Positions 47,085-57,904 of a DNA stretch of 64,000 nt are shown one piece after another. The position numbers were made by a program, and so were the translations under genes. The stretch is from NCBI GenBank assembly GCA_964020085.1, contig OZ026601.1:16467530-16531529 (forward strand), in the 5' to 3' direction. Source of the stretch: Micromussa lordhowensis. Taxonomy: Eukaryota; Cnidaria; Anthozoa; Scleractinia; Lobophylliidae. The notes under the pieces are model-generated. The model was given only the letters and a program-made list of their open reading frames with translations, did no database searches and was not told the origin of the DNA. The number at the start of each line of letters is the position of its first letter. Positions within the stretch are counted from its first letter, which is position 1.

Positions 47085-50000
47085 GGAGCCACGCAAAAGA
47101 TCATCGACTAGGATTGTGGGCTATGGCATCATATAGGCCACGAGCGAGCACTGCTAGGCCAAGGAAAGATTAATTTCGTTTCGTTTTATTTTTTCTTAAA
47201 AAGTATTTTATTTTACATGTTATATTTTTCATGTAAATTTGATTTGAAGTATTTCGATATTATTTTTTTTTGTGTAAAGTTTAACTTAACATGAAATAAC
47301 ATAATAAATTACGGAAAACTCCCAAAATATTATACAAGTTCCTTATGGAATTCCTAGGCCACCATAATACTCAGCCCCACAGGCATCATGTAAACATGAA
47401 TACTCAGCCCCACAGGCATCATGTAAACATGAATACTCAGCCCCACAGGCATTGTGCAAACAGTATATTTAGCCCCACAGGCATTAAACATTATGCTGCG
47501 CCCCACAGGCAAAACAGCATCTCACCTGACAGGTGTTATACATAGCAAAAATATATCTGCATCCTATCCAAAGTGGATAATAGGTTATTGTTATAGCAAC
47601 TGGAGATGCCGCGAGATAAAAGCTATTATAAAAGAAAAATATGTTATAATTGAAGGGTTTCGTGCAAAAAGGGGGCATATATCGGTTTTTAGCGGATTTA
47701 ATTTTCTGCAGGATCAAGCTAGTTTTAGGCAGAGTGACTTGTGTTGACATGAAAAACATTGTTCCATAACTGTTTTTGTTGGTTTGTGCTTCATTTTCGC
47801 AAAACAACGCATGCAAAAAAAACTCAGTCTCTGAAAATCAAAAGAAACCCTTTGTTTCACAGACTGAGATGCTCATTTCGCTTAAAAAAAAAAAAACAAA
47901 CAAAAATAGTTTACTAGTTAAATGTTGATTTCACGAAAATACTAGACTGCGAGCAGTCTCTCTTTTCCTCGAAAATCCATGGGGATAAATGGAAGGAAGA
48001 ACGCAAAACAATATGAGCATGACTGCGACGTAAGATACGAGTGGCGCATCTGCCGCCCACGCTAGTTTTGGCATCGCGGCTTCGCATATCACGCTCGGAC
48101 GCTCATGTTGATTTCCGTTCCTCGTTCCATTTTTCTCTACGGATTTTTGAGCAAAAGAGACACCGCTCGCAGTCTACAAGAATACGTGATCGCAGAGATG
48201 CTCTTTTGACTTACGGCAGAGCAAAATGTTGACTTTGTGAAGCCTTCAAGGTTACGGTTCTGTCATCTGATCCCAGAAGTTCGAAACACTACAAATCATG
48301 CCGATTTGAAATAAAATTTATGTTATAATCGATTGCTACTTGTTGTCATTATCTGTGTGAATCCCTGCGTCAATAACTTCCAAAAATCCACTTCCTCTTA
48401 TGGTATGTTGCTGTTTACCAGGCCACCAAACCAATGAAACGTCAACTGAGTACGATCGCAATGCATGCCGGGAAGGTTCATTTCGCCTTGTGCGTCCACA
48501 ACCACATTCCGATTGATGCAAGACATGTTTTATAAGTCAAAAACCAGTTCTCCCTTTCCAAACTTTGACACCGGCAACGTTGGCAAAGGGGCCACAACTC
48601 ACGAGAAGCATTTTTTCTTGGGCAAGAACTGCTCTTGGACTTTGCTGCCTGGATCGACCTGATTTCAAATGACGATAACATGAGTATATCCTCGCTCGAA
48701 CATCAGAGCACATTTTGGTTTTTTAAAACGTGCTGGTGACTTACAGGTTTATCAAGGCTTTATGATGCCTCTCAACCACCAGGCAGGCATGCAAGGTACT
48801 TTAAAACAAGGCTTAAAATATTAATTGACAGAGCTCTAAGGCAACACTATTTCCTTTTGACGCTTGATCAATTCACGTCACAATAACCAATGTTAACAAT
48901 CCGTTCCCAGATTTCCGCTTGTGTGCTATTTTCCCTTGACTCAAAAAAAGTGCAGCTAAGATTCTGTGGGATTTGATTTTGACAATGTTAACAGAAAAAA
49001 TAAGTCAGTTTATATTACTGTTTATATATTAGAAAATTAGCAACAAAAATGTATTACAAAATACACGCATTGTCCCATGGTGTTATGCGAGTCAAAACTG
49101 CGCCATGTGCGATTAGCCAACTCCACTTTAATACCAAATATGGGCATTACAAAATGGTCCAAAACTATGACATAATCGAGCTAACAATAGCTATCATAAC
49201 ATCTTCCCCTTTAACGAAATACACTGATAAGCTCCAAAAACAATGAAATAAAAACAAAGAAATGTGAACAGTTTCTCAGAGTCTTTAAAGTTCAGTAAAC
49301 TAAGTCCTTGAGTCTCTCAGACAGTTCAACTACTCATTTAAAAGTTCAAGAGACAAAATCACTGAATCTCTTTGGTGGTTTCACCACTCTGGTACGGGTG
49401 CGCTTTGTGGGCATTGCAAGCACAGGATTAGGAGGAATATCAGCCACAGAATCAGAAGAGGTACAGGTTGCTGGATCAGGTAAGTTTGGGCTGTTTCCTT
49501 TTGGATCAGGAGCGGCAGCATCAGCAACAGGCTGTTCATTGGGATCTTCTGAGGGCACTTTCTGGGCAGTATTGGATGCTGACTGTTCCTTGGGCTTAAG
49601 AAAGTGTCTGTTTCGGCGAATGTTATCGCTCCCAGTGTTCACCAGATAGGATCTGTCTGACAGCTGTTCAACAAGGGTTCCAGCTTGCCAAATATGTCCT
49701 TTTTTGAGAGGTGCGACTCTAACTTCTTGTCCAACTTCCAGCTGTGGTAGTGGGTGTGCTGACCGATCGTAATAGCTCTTTGCTTTCTGCCTTTTCAACT
49801 CGATTTTCTTTTCAACACCTTCAACAACTTAAGGGCGGAGCAGGGTTGAGGCTGTTGGCATTAGTGTCTTTGTTCTTCATGACATGAGTCTTTGTGCTGG
49901 ACGTGATCCAATGGTTTCAACAGGTGTGTTTCTGTATTCTAACAGGGCAAGCCATGGATCTCTGCCATCCCGGAGGGCTTTCTTGAACAAGTTCTTAGTG

Positions 50001-51291
50001 ACCTTCACTGCAGACTCTGCCTTGCCATTTGCCTTGTGATGATGTGGAGAAGACGTTACATGTTTGAATTCCCACTCTTCGGCGAATCGTCTGAACTCAT
50101 GACTTACGAGTTGCGGTCCATTGTCAGATACGAGAACATCTGGGATTCCATGCCTGCTGAACTGTTCCTTTAAGAACTGTATGATGGTCGGAGAGGTCAT
50201 GTCAGCCACTTCTTGGACTTCCACAAAGTCTGAATAGTAATCTACTAACACGACATACTCTTTCCTATGGAGAGTGAACATGTCAACGGCTACACGACTC
50301 CAAGGACGATCTGGAACTTTTGAAGTCTGCATGGGCTCTTTGGGGTTCCATGTCTGGAATTCTGCACAGACTGAACACTGCGAGACAGCTTCCTTAATCT
50401 CACTGCTCATTCCAGGCCAGAAAACTGAATCTCGGGCCTTTCTCAGACACGATTGGATGCCAAGGTGGCTTGAGTGACTTCGTGCAATGATCTCAGGTCT
50501 GATCGTCTTGGGAATGATGATACGTTGGCGCTTGAACAAGATGCCATTATGCAGAGAGATTTCGTCCCGATAGTTCCAGTAATCTCTAATTGGAATAGGT
50601 ACCTGGCTTTTCTGTTCAGGCCATCCTACCAACACGGTGGTCTTCAGGGTCTGAAGAACTGTATCCTGCTCTGTCGCTTTCTGCAGCTGAGCTAATCTTT
50701 CACTGGACACAATTAATGATTCCAAAGGGTTTAAGGTTTCAACTTCCAATGCAAACACTTGAAACTCTTTGTCTTCCTCTCCTTGGCTAGCGAGGTAGGC
50801 TCTGGAAAGATGATCTGCTATGTACATCTGCGAACCTGGTTTGTATGTGACATCCAGATTGAACCGTTGTAGGCGGAGTAACATCCTTTGCAATCTACAT
50901 GGGGCTGCTAACACGGATTTCTTGAAAATGGCTTGAAGAGGCTTGTGGTCAGATTCTACTGTGATCCTTTCTCGTCGGGATATGTACTGGCTGAACCTCT
51001 GACAGGCAAACACGATTGCAAGACATTCTTTCTCTATTTGAGCATACCTTCTCTCGGTTGGTGAGAGTGTTTTTGATGCAAAGGCTACAGGTTGACCGTT
51101 CTGAAGAAGGACTGCGCCCAAACCTTTTTCGCTTGCATCACATTGAAGGGTGACTTCTGCATTGCAATCATAATACTTGAGAATGGGGTGGTTAACCACA
51201 AGCTTCTTTACTTCCTTGAAGGCTGTGTCATGCTGTTTAGCTCATGTGAACTTAGCATCCTTAGAGGTTAGGTCCCTTAGAGGCTGTGCTA
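47085..51291 (-). repeat. Array unit 10 (continuous with the rest of the element)
   Basis: 4207 bp, with MITE 47945-48174 and LTR 49081-49201. Its right end continues into gypsy RT rather than into a new unit. Private changes are GTGGATAATAG (47573), GTCAACTGAG (48442) and GTCTTTAAAG (49281). Confidence 0.95.
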
Positions 51292-51844
51292 CATCTGCGA
51301 GTCGCGGCAGAAACCTTGAAAGATAGTTGACGAACCCAAGAAGACTTAACACTTCTTGTTTGCGTGATGGCTGAGGCATTTCCTCTACAGCTTTCACTTT
51401 CGCAGGATCTGGTTTCAGTCCTTCCTTACTGATGATGTGTCCCATAAACTTCACTTCAGGTTTCCTCAGCTCCATCTTCCTGCTGTTCAGGCGAAGGTTT
51501 ACTTTACGTGCTCTTTCTAACAGCTTGAGTAGGTTCTCATCATGATTGAGGACAGCTTGCTCATGTGTATCACCAAATCCCATGACTATGATGTCGTCTC
51601 GGATCACTTCTACACCTTCCAAATCGGCCAGTTTCTCCTGAAGGGTACTTTCAAACTCTTCTGGAGCAAGGCTTACACCAAAGGGCATTCGAAGATAACG
51701 ATAGCGACCAAAGGGTGTCCAGAACGTTGTCAATTTACTGCTGGCTTCATCAAGACTTATTTGATAAAAGCCGTCTTTTGCGTCTAGCGTGCTGAAGATC
51801 TTGGCTTTGCACAACTTAGGCAGCAGTTCCTCAAGAGTAGGCAT
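49346..51844 (-). pseudogene. Gypsy pol: RT, RNase H and integrase (unit 10 and beyond)
   Basis: The RT part (51844-51242) shows AKIFSTLDAKDGFYQI (motif A), LRMPFGVSLAPEEF (motif B) and VEVIRDDIIVMG at the catalytic motif C, with Arg before the two Asp. IISKEGLKPDPAKV and FVNYLSRFLPRL are typical Ty3/gypsy connection sequence. RT is followed in the same frame, through the TGA that ends it at 51242, by RNase H/integrase (51199-49877) and the tail (49798-49346). The fingers of RT and the protease are missing: upstream of VIQRPKYQMPTLEE the sequence jumps to gag. The product would have copied and integrated the element; this copy cannot. Confidence 0.9.
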
Positions 51845-52797
51845 TTGATATTTCGGACGCTGGATAACAAAACATCTTCCACTTTGAGAACTGACTCCTC
51901 TGAATCTGAACTATCTTGACTTTCTTGTACGAAATTGACCACACCTTTCTTCTTAGACATACACACACTAGCAAAATGATGCCATTTTTGACAGTAAGTG
52001 CAACGTTTATTGTATGCCGGGCATTCGTTTCGCTTGTGTTGAGAGCCACAGTTTTTGCACTTTCCGGTGATTTTAGGGTCTGCTTTCGGTTTCTTTTGAC
52101 CAGGGGGCCGTTTTTTTTTTCTGTGTGAAGTTACCACTTGGCTGCTTCTTGAAGTTCTTGCCGCTTTCTTTTCCTACGAGATTCACTTCTTCTTTCAATG
52201 GGGCAGCGGTATCGGATTTCATTTGTTGAGCGTGAGAGATTTCTCCCGTAAGAGCTTTCCTTTTGTTCCCCTGTCGATTATTCCAATGACTAATTTGTCG
52301 TGGATTAACTCATCGGTGAGCGTTCCAAACTTACAAGACGATGTGAATTTCCGAAGGCGAGTGACGTAACTGTCAACTGACTCCCCTTGATTTTGTTCAC
52401 AAGAATTGAAGACATACCTTTCATAAACAACGTTGCGTTGAGGCTTGAAGTAGTTGTCCAACGCGATCATGCATGCTTCCACATTATTCCTGTCCTCGAC
52501 CGAGATATTGAGGTTCAGGAAAGTTTGAAGGCAATCTTTTCCCATCACGGAGCGTAGCAATGCTAATCGTATTTTTGAAGTTTGTTTATCCAGACCAGTC
52601 GCGACTTCATAGTCTTCCCACTGTTGACGGAAGAACTCCCAGTTGGCTACCAGGTTTCCTTTACAAACCATAGGAGCAGGGATCGGAAAATTTGAAGGAA
52701 CATGCGAGTAAACGGCGGTAGCAGTGGTTCCTGACGTGGCTGGTCCAGTTGTTGTTGGAGTGGGCGGCGGTGTGCCTTCGCTTTCGTTGTCCCACAT
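51784..52797 (-). pseudogene. Gypsy gag with zinc knuckles, frameshifted
   Basis: The ORF from 52797 (MWDNESEGTPP) has a capsid-like region (NWEFFRQQWEDYEVATGLD, YVTRLRKFTSSCKFG) and ends at 52219. After a frameshift near 52230 the frame continues as EISHAQQMK into 52137-51784. That part carries a basic segment (HRKKKRPPGQKK) and two nucleic-acid-binding Cys/His clusters, CKNCGSQHKRNEC and CTYCQKWHHFASVC, which is the usual nucleocapsid arrangement of this gypsy group. About 60 residues after the knuckles the sequence fuses to RT at VEDV|VIQRPK-type sequence, so the protease region is deleted. Confidence 0.85.
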
Positions 52798-52941
52798 GTT
52801 GTGTTTCAGTGCGCGATTTGCAGGGCGAATTCGGCGATCCCTCCACTTAGACTGACGCCAACTGTTTCGGAGTAAAATTCCTTGTCGGCAATGAGGTTGT
52901 ACTATTATCTCTCGGTGTATTTCTAACAGAAAATGTCTTTT

Positions 52942-52954
52942 ACTTCTGACACCA
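52942..52954 (-). promoter_or_regulatory. Primer-binding site, tRNA-Leu type
   Basis: On the minus strand TGGTGTCAGAAGT directly follows the 5' LTR. It is complementary to the 3' end of a tRNA-Leu (ACTTCTGACA plus CCA), as I recall that tRNA sequence. The match ends after 13 bases. Confidence 0.75.
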
Positions 52955-53075
52955 TGTTATGCGAGTTAAAACTGCGCCATGTGCGATTAGCCAACTCCAC
53001 TTTAATACCAAATATGGGCATTACAAAATGGTCCAAAACTATGACATAATCGAGCTAACAATAGCTATCATAACA
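52955..53075 (-). repeat. Gypsy LTR (5' LTR of the element)
   Basis: 121 bp, TGTTATG...CATAACA, one base different from the array LTRs (GAGTTAAAAC here, GAGTCAAAAC there). It is followed by CATGG, the right target duplication. Confidence 0.9.
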
Positions 53076-53080
53076 CATGG

Positions 53081-53671
53081 TACTGTTATAGGAAATGCAG
53101 CCCAAAGCGCCGCTAAAATTGAAATAGAATGCTTTAGAACCAGTAAAAGAATATAGAGCTACAACAAGTTATAGGAAAAAACTATACATGTTACCAAACG
53201 CAAGAAGCCGCCCAAAAACCGAACTGACATTGCTTGAACCGAATAAACCGCAAACACGTGAGCGCTACAAAAAACAGACTAAAGTGATGTGGACCGCAGA
53301 AAACGATAAAACAGCTAGTCGACCCAACCTGAGCCGAAAAATACGAAAGCAACCCATGTTATGGGAAAACAAATACCAGAGTATGGCGTCTTAAAAGTAG
53401 CACAAAAGCTGACCCAGAACTAGCCACAAACCCAAGGACTGGACCACGTGTACAGTCACGAAGGAAAAACACACGTTAACTCGTTCGCGGCCAAGCCACA
53501 GTAGTGGAGTAGAAAACGTATAAACTCGGATAAAACCACACCAACTAAAGCCTATAGAAGCTAACGAAAACTGTATGAAACAAAACTGCCAAATACAAAG
53601 CTGAACGCCACTAAAAGTAAATGTGATACTCCAGTTATGCAGTAAACACTTCCGAAACATAAGTTATTTAC
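53081..53671. other. Flank of gypsy insertion, no clear gene
   Basis: AT-rich sequence following the right target duplication, and the probable intron side of the small exon at 53672. Overlapping short ORFs show no recognisable domain. Confidence 0.4.
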
Positions 53672-53806
53672 CTCCACACGTTTATCCTGAGCTGGTGGAA
53701 CTGGCACTGAATTTTCATCAACCTGTGGAGCAGGAGGAGCGTCTGGTAGTGGATTAACAGCTTGTTGTGCTTGCCCAGGGGCTGGCTGACACAGTACCTG
53801 CTCCAT
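53672..53806 (-). CDS. Possible first coding exon, Pro/Gln-rich, unknown gene
   Basis: An ATG at 53806-53804 opens a 45-codon reading (MEQVLCQPAPGQAQQ...) rich in Pro, Ala and Gln. It ends at a consensus splice donor, GTGGAG|GTAAAT. Beyond the donor the composition changes to hydrophobic, intron-like codons. I do not recognise the family, and no second exon is visible. It could equally be part of an old transposable element. Confidence 0.3.
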
Positions 53807-53827
53807 GTCCAGAAGCCGGGTTTGAGC

Positions 53828-54880
53828 TTATGCGTGAGGCTCACAAACGAGAACCAAAAGTCCGGCGGCCTCGAGTAGAGTGACCAGTAAACATGTGTTC
53901 CTCCTTATGTATTCAGTTTTGATGGAGTATAACAGCACAACTTTTAACTCTTTTGAAAAAGGTTCCCAGCTGTTTTTCCATTCACCATTTACTGTTTGCT
54001 TAAGTCTTTTATCATTCGATGTCTTTGAACAATTAAACGTCAACAAATGGCCAAAATGAGCGACCGAGTACCCTTTGAGAGACTGGGCACTAGTAGGTTA
54101 AGTAAGTTTTTTTCAAAATCTACCCGTATGACCCCACATCAAAATTTCAGGAATAAGAAATTGGGTCTGATTTAACATTCATGCAAAGTATAATAAAAAT
54201 CTGTAAGACAGATTTTTGCAAACTAAGAGAATGTGAAATCAAAAATACCTCAAAATCTGTCTTACAATTTTTTTTAAAAATTTGACTCTAAACGCAATTC
54301 ACCCCAACAAATCAACTGTGAAAACTTCATCATAGGTTGCATGGTAGGTTTTGAGCAATCCTCGATCAAAGGCAGGTTTTTACAACCTTGGACGAGAATT
54401 GAATTGCGCATGCCCTTTATGTAAGCGCGCGCTCATGTGACGCCATGTATCGCGTGCGGGAAAGCAGTAGTAAATTAGAGCTCTTTTACCGGATGTTTAT
54501 CAAACTTTTTTTGCCATATTTTTGTTGGCCCTAGGCTTGAATACATGTTTGAAGGAGTTTGAAACTATCGCTACATATACCAAAGAGATTTAACGCTTTT
54601 CGTCACTTCTTGAAGTTACTTGGGTTAGGGTTGCATGCACGACAAATACTGACGAGTGGCAGGCTATCGTAGCGCGGGCTACTGAGCCTCGGAAAAACTG
54701 TAGTAAGCCACCTTAACATAATCCCCAGGAAATAATTAGCATTATCCTAATGACTTAGCCTAGTTGCAAGGCGGCTAAGGACTTAAGCACGGTGATTCGC
54801 CACAGCAAGGTTAGCCTACGATACTTCCAGCAACTCAGAATTTTTCTTCTCTTTTCAATCTATCATAATTTAAGCGTGCA
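53828..54880. other. Non-coding stretch with a small AT-rich hairpin
   Basis: No gene is seen. AAAAATCTGT and ACAGATTTTT around 54197-54219 form a perfect 10-bp hairpin with an AAG loop. CAAAATCTGTCTTAC nearby (54252-54266) repeats part of it. Confidence 0.4.
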
Positions 54881-54889
54881 GATACTTCA

Positions 54890-56030
54890 GGTTTGACTGA
54901 CAACCCCAACCACCCTAAGGTTTTCACTTCACATTTTGGCCACTAAACATCCCTTCCTGGCAAAATAAGCTGTTCATTGACAATGCTGGAACCTATCCAA
55001 TGAGCTTCCGTTTTTTTATTATTTAGTCTGAGACCGGAGACTTTGCTGAAGTCATCTAGCGAATTAAGTGCTGAAGCAAGTGCTTCTCTTGAGCCGTCCA
55101 AAATAAGTGTGGTATCATCTGCATATTGGCTAATTTTAATTTCGTTATTGTCAACAGATGCCTTTTATGTTTACGTTGTTTCTAACTGCCTTGGCTAACC
55201 CTTCAGCGGAAAGAAAAAATAGATATGGCGACAAGGGACAGCCTTGCCTAACGCCTCGTAGAGTCTGGAAAAAGTTGGTTGACCACCCGTTACTTAATAC
55301 GCACTTTTCCGTTTCGCGGAACTTTTACCCAATTAATGTTTGATGGGCCAAACCCGAAGAAGCGTAAGGAGTTGACAATAAACAACCATTCGAGTGAGTT
55401 AAACGCTTTTTCGAAATCTATAAAAAGCAGTAAACCAGGAATGTTTTCCTTTGCGGCATATTGGATTATGCTGTCTATGAGTCGGATATTTTCTCCAATA
55501 AGTCTGTTCTTCATTAACCCTGGCTGATCGTTGTTAATGATGCTGGGAAGTACAGCTTTGATTCGATTTGCAAGAGCTTTTGCAGCGATCTTATAGTCCG
55601 TATTTAAAAGAGTTATGGGGCGCCAGTTTTTTATGTAGTACAGTTTCGCATCCTTTTTTGGAATAAGCTTAATGACACCCCATCTTTGTGTTATGGAGAG
55701 GCAGCCAGATTCAAAGGCATAATTGAGAGCCAAAACTAACAAAGTGGAAATATCTTTCCAAAAAGTTTTATAAAATTTGGCTGGTAGGCCATCTGTTCCA
55801 GGTGTTTTGTTCGAATCCATACTCTTTACAGCTTCTGTGCATTCTTTTTCAAATAAAAAGCCTTCGCAGAAATTTTGTTCCTCGTGACCTAAGACAGTTT
55901 CATTCACTAGTTGAAAGAAGTCCGAAGCGAAGTCATTTTTAACCTAGCAGGTGTAAAGGTGTTTGTAGAAGGATTCACATTTGGATAGGATTGCTTTGTC
56001 GGAAGTGATGAAATCTGTCTCGTTAATTTT
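54890..56030 (-). pseudogene. L1/Tx1-type LINE reverse transcriptase fragment
   Basis: Minus-strand reading begins at about 56030 (ESFYKHLYTC) and enters the ORF 55907-55290. It contains MDSNKTPGTDGLPAKFY, LIPKKDAKLYYIKNWRPITL and DQPGLMKNRLIGENIRL, all characteristic of L1/Tx1-clade RTs. After a frameshift near 55290 it continues as LRGVRQGCPLSPYLFFLSAE and then, after another, as QYADDTTLILDGSRE, so the YADD catalytic motif is still visible near 55110. A TAG at about 54943 interrupts the thumb-side region. The element is broken by at least two shifts and a stop, and the expected apurinic endonuclease domain is not found upstream. Confidence 0.8.
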
Positions 56031-56035
56031 CAGTT

Positions 56036-56345
56036 AATTTTCAAGTGTTTGTTTTGCTCCGAAAACCCAAACAAAACAGTTAAATAGAAAGCGATAGAGT
56101 GCTGTGCACAAGTAGAAAAAAATAAAAACAGAAAATTTGACCTATTTGGAAGCGACGGCATTAAAGTTACGTGAAAGGAAACAGGTATACACAAAAGCAT
56201 AAATGATAAAGCACCCCTAAAATAATTATGTTTAAGAGCATTTGGTAGTATAGCATAGGAGGAAAAAAATTAGAATTTCTAATGTAACAGGTCACGTCAG
56301 TGGAACGCCTAGAGATCAATAAAGATAGCGGAAACTTATCAATTC
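56036..56345. other. Short gap between LINE ORF1 and RT, no coding signal
   Basis: About 300 bases of AT-rich sequence lie where an L1-type element should have more than 600 bases of endonuclease. No endonuclease motif is visible in any frame. Confidence 0.5.
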
Positions 56346-56349
56346 TTAA

Positions 56350-57129
56350 AGGTCTTCTAAGTCGTTTTTGTCATAGATTCTTCTCGCTGGGGAGATTTTA
56401 ACAAAAATTTTCCATCTATAGTCCAAGCACTTGAAATAATATTGTTCTTACGTTTTTTTGGCTTCCTTCAACAGCTCTCGTCTGAATGAGGTTAGGTTCT
56501 TGTTTATATATATGCCTTTTGAAGAGACAATCGAAGCAGCAGATGACTCGGGAAAAACATCCGACAAAGAAGTGTTCCTCAATTTTGTACACTGCTTGTA
56601 AAGTTCAGCTTTCTTTTTGTGACTGACAAATTTGACGATTATAGGCTTTGCTCCAACTTCCCCTTAAGATGATGCGAGATTTCGATGTCATCGGGTCTTA
56701 CCTCAACGTCGAGAGCTTTAGCAGTTTCTAGGACAGCCTCCTCGATGGAAGAGCACACATTTTCAGGGATGGCATGTATTTCTAACGAGTCTTACAAGTG
56801 TATTGTTCTAAACTGTCTTGAAGGTCGTACAGTTGCGATATTTCTTCTTCTTGTTCGTCAGTTTTCCTTCTTGCATCCTCTAGTTCTTTCTGTAAAGTCA
56901 AGACCAGCGGCTTAAGCTTGGTCAGTTCTTCCTGTTGTTGTTGTATCGTACGTAGAGCCACAACTTCTTCTCGGATTTTAATATTGTCTCTTAAGATATT
57001 GTTGACATTGATCTGAATGTCGATGAGAACTTCTTTTAGTTTGGCTCGTGTTGGCTTGTGTTCATCTGTGATAGAAGCTGCAGAGTTAGAACTTGATGCA
57101 TTGTCAAGCTGTAATTCGGTGTCTGTCAT
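56350..57129 (-). pseudogene. LINE ORF1 (L1 ORF1p-like), frameshifted
   Basis: The ORF from 57129 (MTDTELQLDNASS) has a long coiled coil (ILRDNIKIREEVVALRTIQQ, LTLQKELEDARRKTDEQEEE), the trimerisation part of ORF1 proteins. A TAG after QYTCKTR at about 56782 stops the frame. Homology continues one base over as LEIHAIPENVCSSIEEAV, and after another break as IIVKFVSHKKKAELYKQC and INKNLTSFRRELLKEAKK. It ends ARRIYDKNDLEDL near 56350. These match the RRM and C-terminal RNA-binding domains of L1 ORF1p. It lies directly upstream of the RT fragment in the same orientation, so both probably belong to one element. Confidence 0.7.
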
Positions 57130-57226
57130 GTTTAATCATTTTGAGGAAGACAGTTCTTCAGTTTCAGTGGAGTCACCCTCTCCTCTCTTGTTCTCTTTGG
57201 CTATCTTGCCGGTTATCAATGTTTAA

Positions 57227-57900
57227 TTGAAGACTACATTAAACTTACTTACTTACTTATTTACTTAGGCTAAAAGTCAACATAAATATTATTTTGCAGA
57301 GATTTTGGGAAAGAGATGTGTGCCCTGCTTAAAAAACGTGGCAGCGCATCTCAGGTCCTATGCCACTCCCCCAGAAAAAAAAAGAAAAAAAACTTAAGGT
57401 ACTTGATACATTTTGTTTTGTACAGGGGACAGGGGATGGGGGCTTAAACAAAGTTCTACTGTAGTGGAGATTCATATGCAATTTACATACCGTTCATATG
57501 CAATTTACATACCGTTGCACTGTAAATTTTACGGTGGGGTATCAAGGGTTTTCTCCATGATCCAGGATCTGCATAATTGTTAAAGAATTTGGTTTTAACT
57601 TACCAAAGTGCATTTCTGGGTAGAGAACATTGTATGTTCGCCTTATGACTGCATGGCATCACCTGAGAGCACGGCTGACTGGATCCACGGTAAAACTCGC
57701 TTCTATTATTATTCTTCTATTATCCCATAATGCTTTGCATTTCTTCAGAGAATTACATTCACACTTCAAGGTAAGTACCTCTTGTCTAATTTTCAAATTC
57801 TCTTTCGATATGCTCCACATTATGGGATAATCATGTGAATTTAAAGAACCTGTCCATGGTAAACAAAGCTTGACTTTATTACCTCATGGACTCACAAACT
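57227..57900. other. Non-coding stretch with simple repeats
   Basis: A CTTA-type microsatellite lies at about 57246-57268, a purine-rich A tract at 57375-57393, and a direct repeat GTTCATATGCAATTTACATACC-like pair at about 57470-57513. No gene is recognised. Confidence 0.5.
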
Positions 57901-57904
57901 TCAC

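Larger units (their letters stand above)
9281..51291 (-). repeat. Tandem array: ten 4.2 kb units of gypsy 3' half plus flank
   Basis: Ten head-to-tail units start at 9281, 13488, 17693, 21884, 26077, 30270, 34463, 38671, 42878 and 47085. Each begins GGAGCCACGC and ends AGAGGCTGTGCTA. The junction is always GTGCTA|GGAGCC. The left outer boundary is CGCTTA|GGAGCC and the right outer boundary GTGCTA|CATCTG, so TA is shared at the breakpoint. Units are almost identical. Lengths differ by poly-A length (11-14 A) and by a 14-bp deletion in units 3-6. Each contains a former flank of about 2.0 kb and the LTR, integrase and RNase H part of one Ty3/gypsy element. Strand is given by the element's direction. 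Confidence 0.95.
11277..53075 (-). mobile_element. Ty3/gypsy LTR retrotransposon, internally expanded by the array
   Basis: LTRs at 11277-11397 and 52955-53075 and CATGG target duplications at 11272-11276 and 53076-53080 delimit one insertion. Without the nine extra array units the element would be about 4.0 kb, shorter than a typical 5 kb gypsy because protease and part of RT are deleted. The order on the minus strand is LTR, primer site, gag, RT, RNase H, integrase, polypurine tract, LTR. The tRNA-Leu primer site and tandem zinc knuckles suggest a mag/SURL-like lineage. Confidence 0.85.

Noticed and set aside
9281..51291. Array as a pure assembly artefact
   Set aside because: Units carry many unit-specific substitutions, a shared subgroup deletion and varied poly-A lengths, which duplication of one read would not give. 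Exact copy number still needs read support.
53391..53660. Hydrophobic 89-residue minus-strand ORF as a membrane protein
   Set aside because: It follows a good splice donor and has the T-rich composition of an intron, with no other support.
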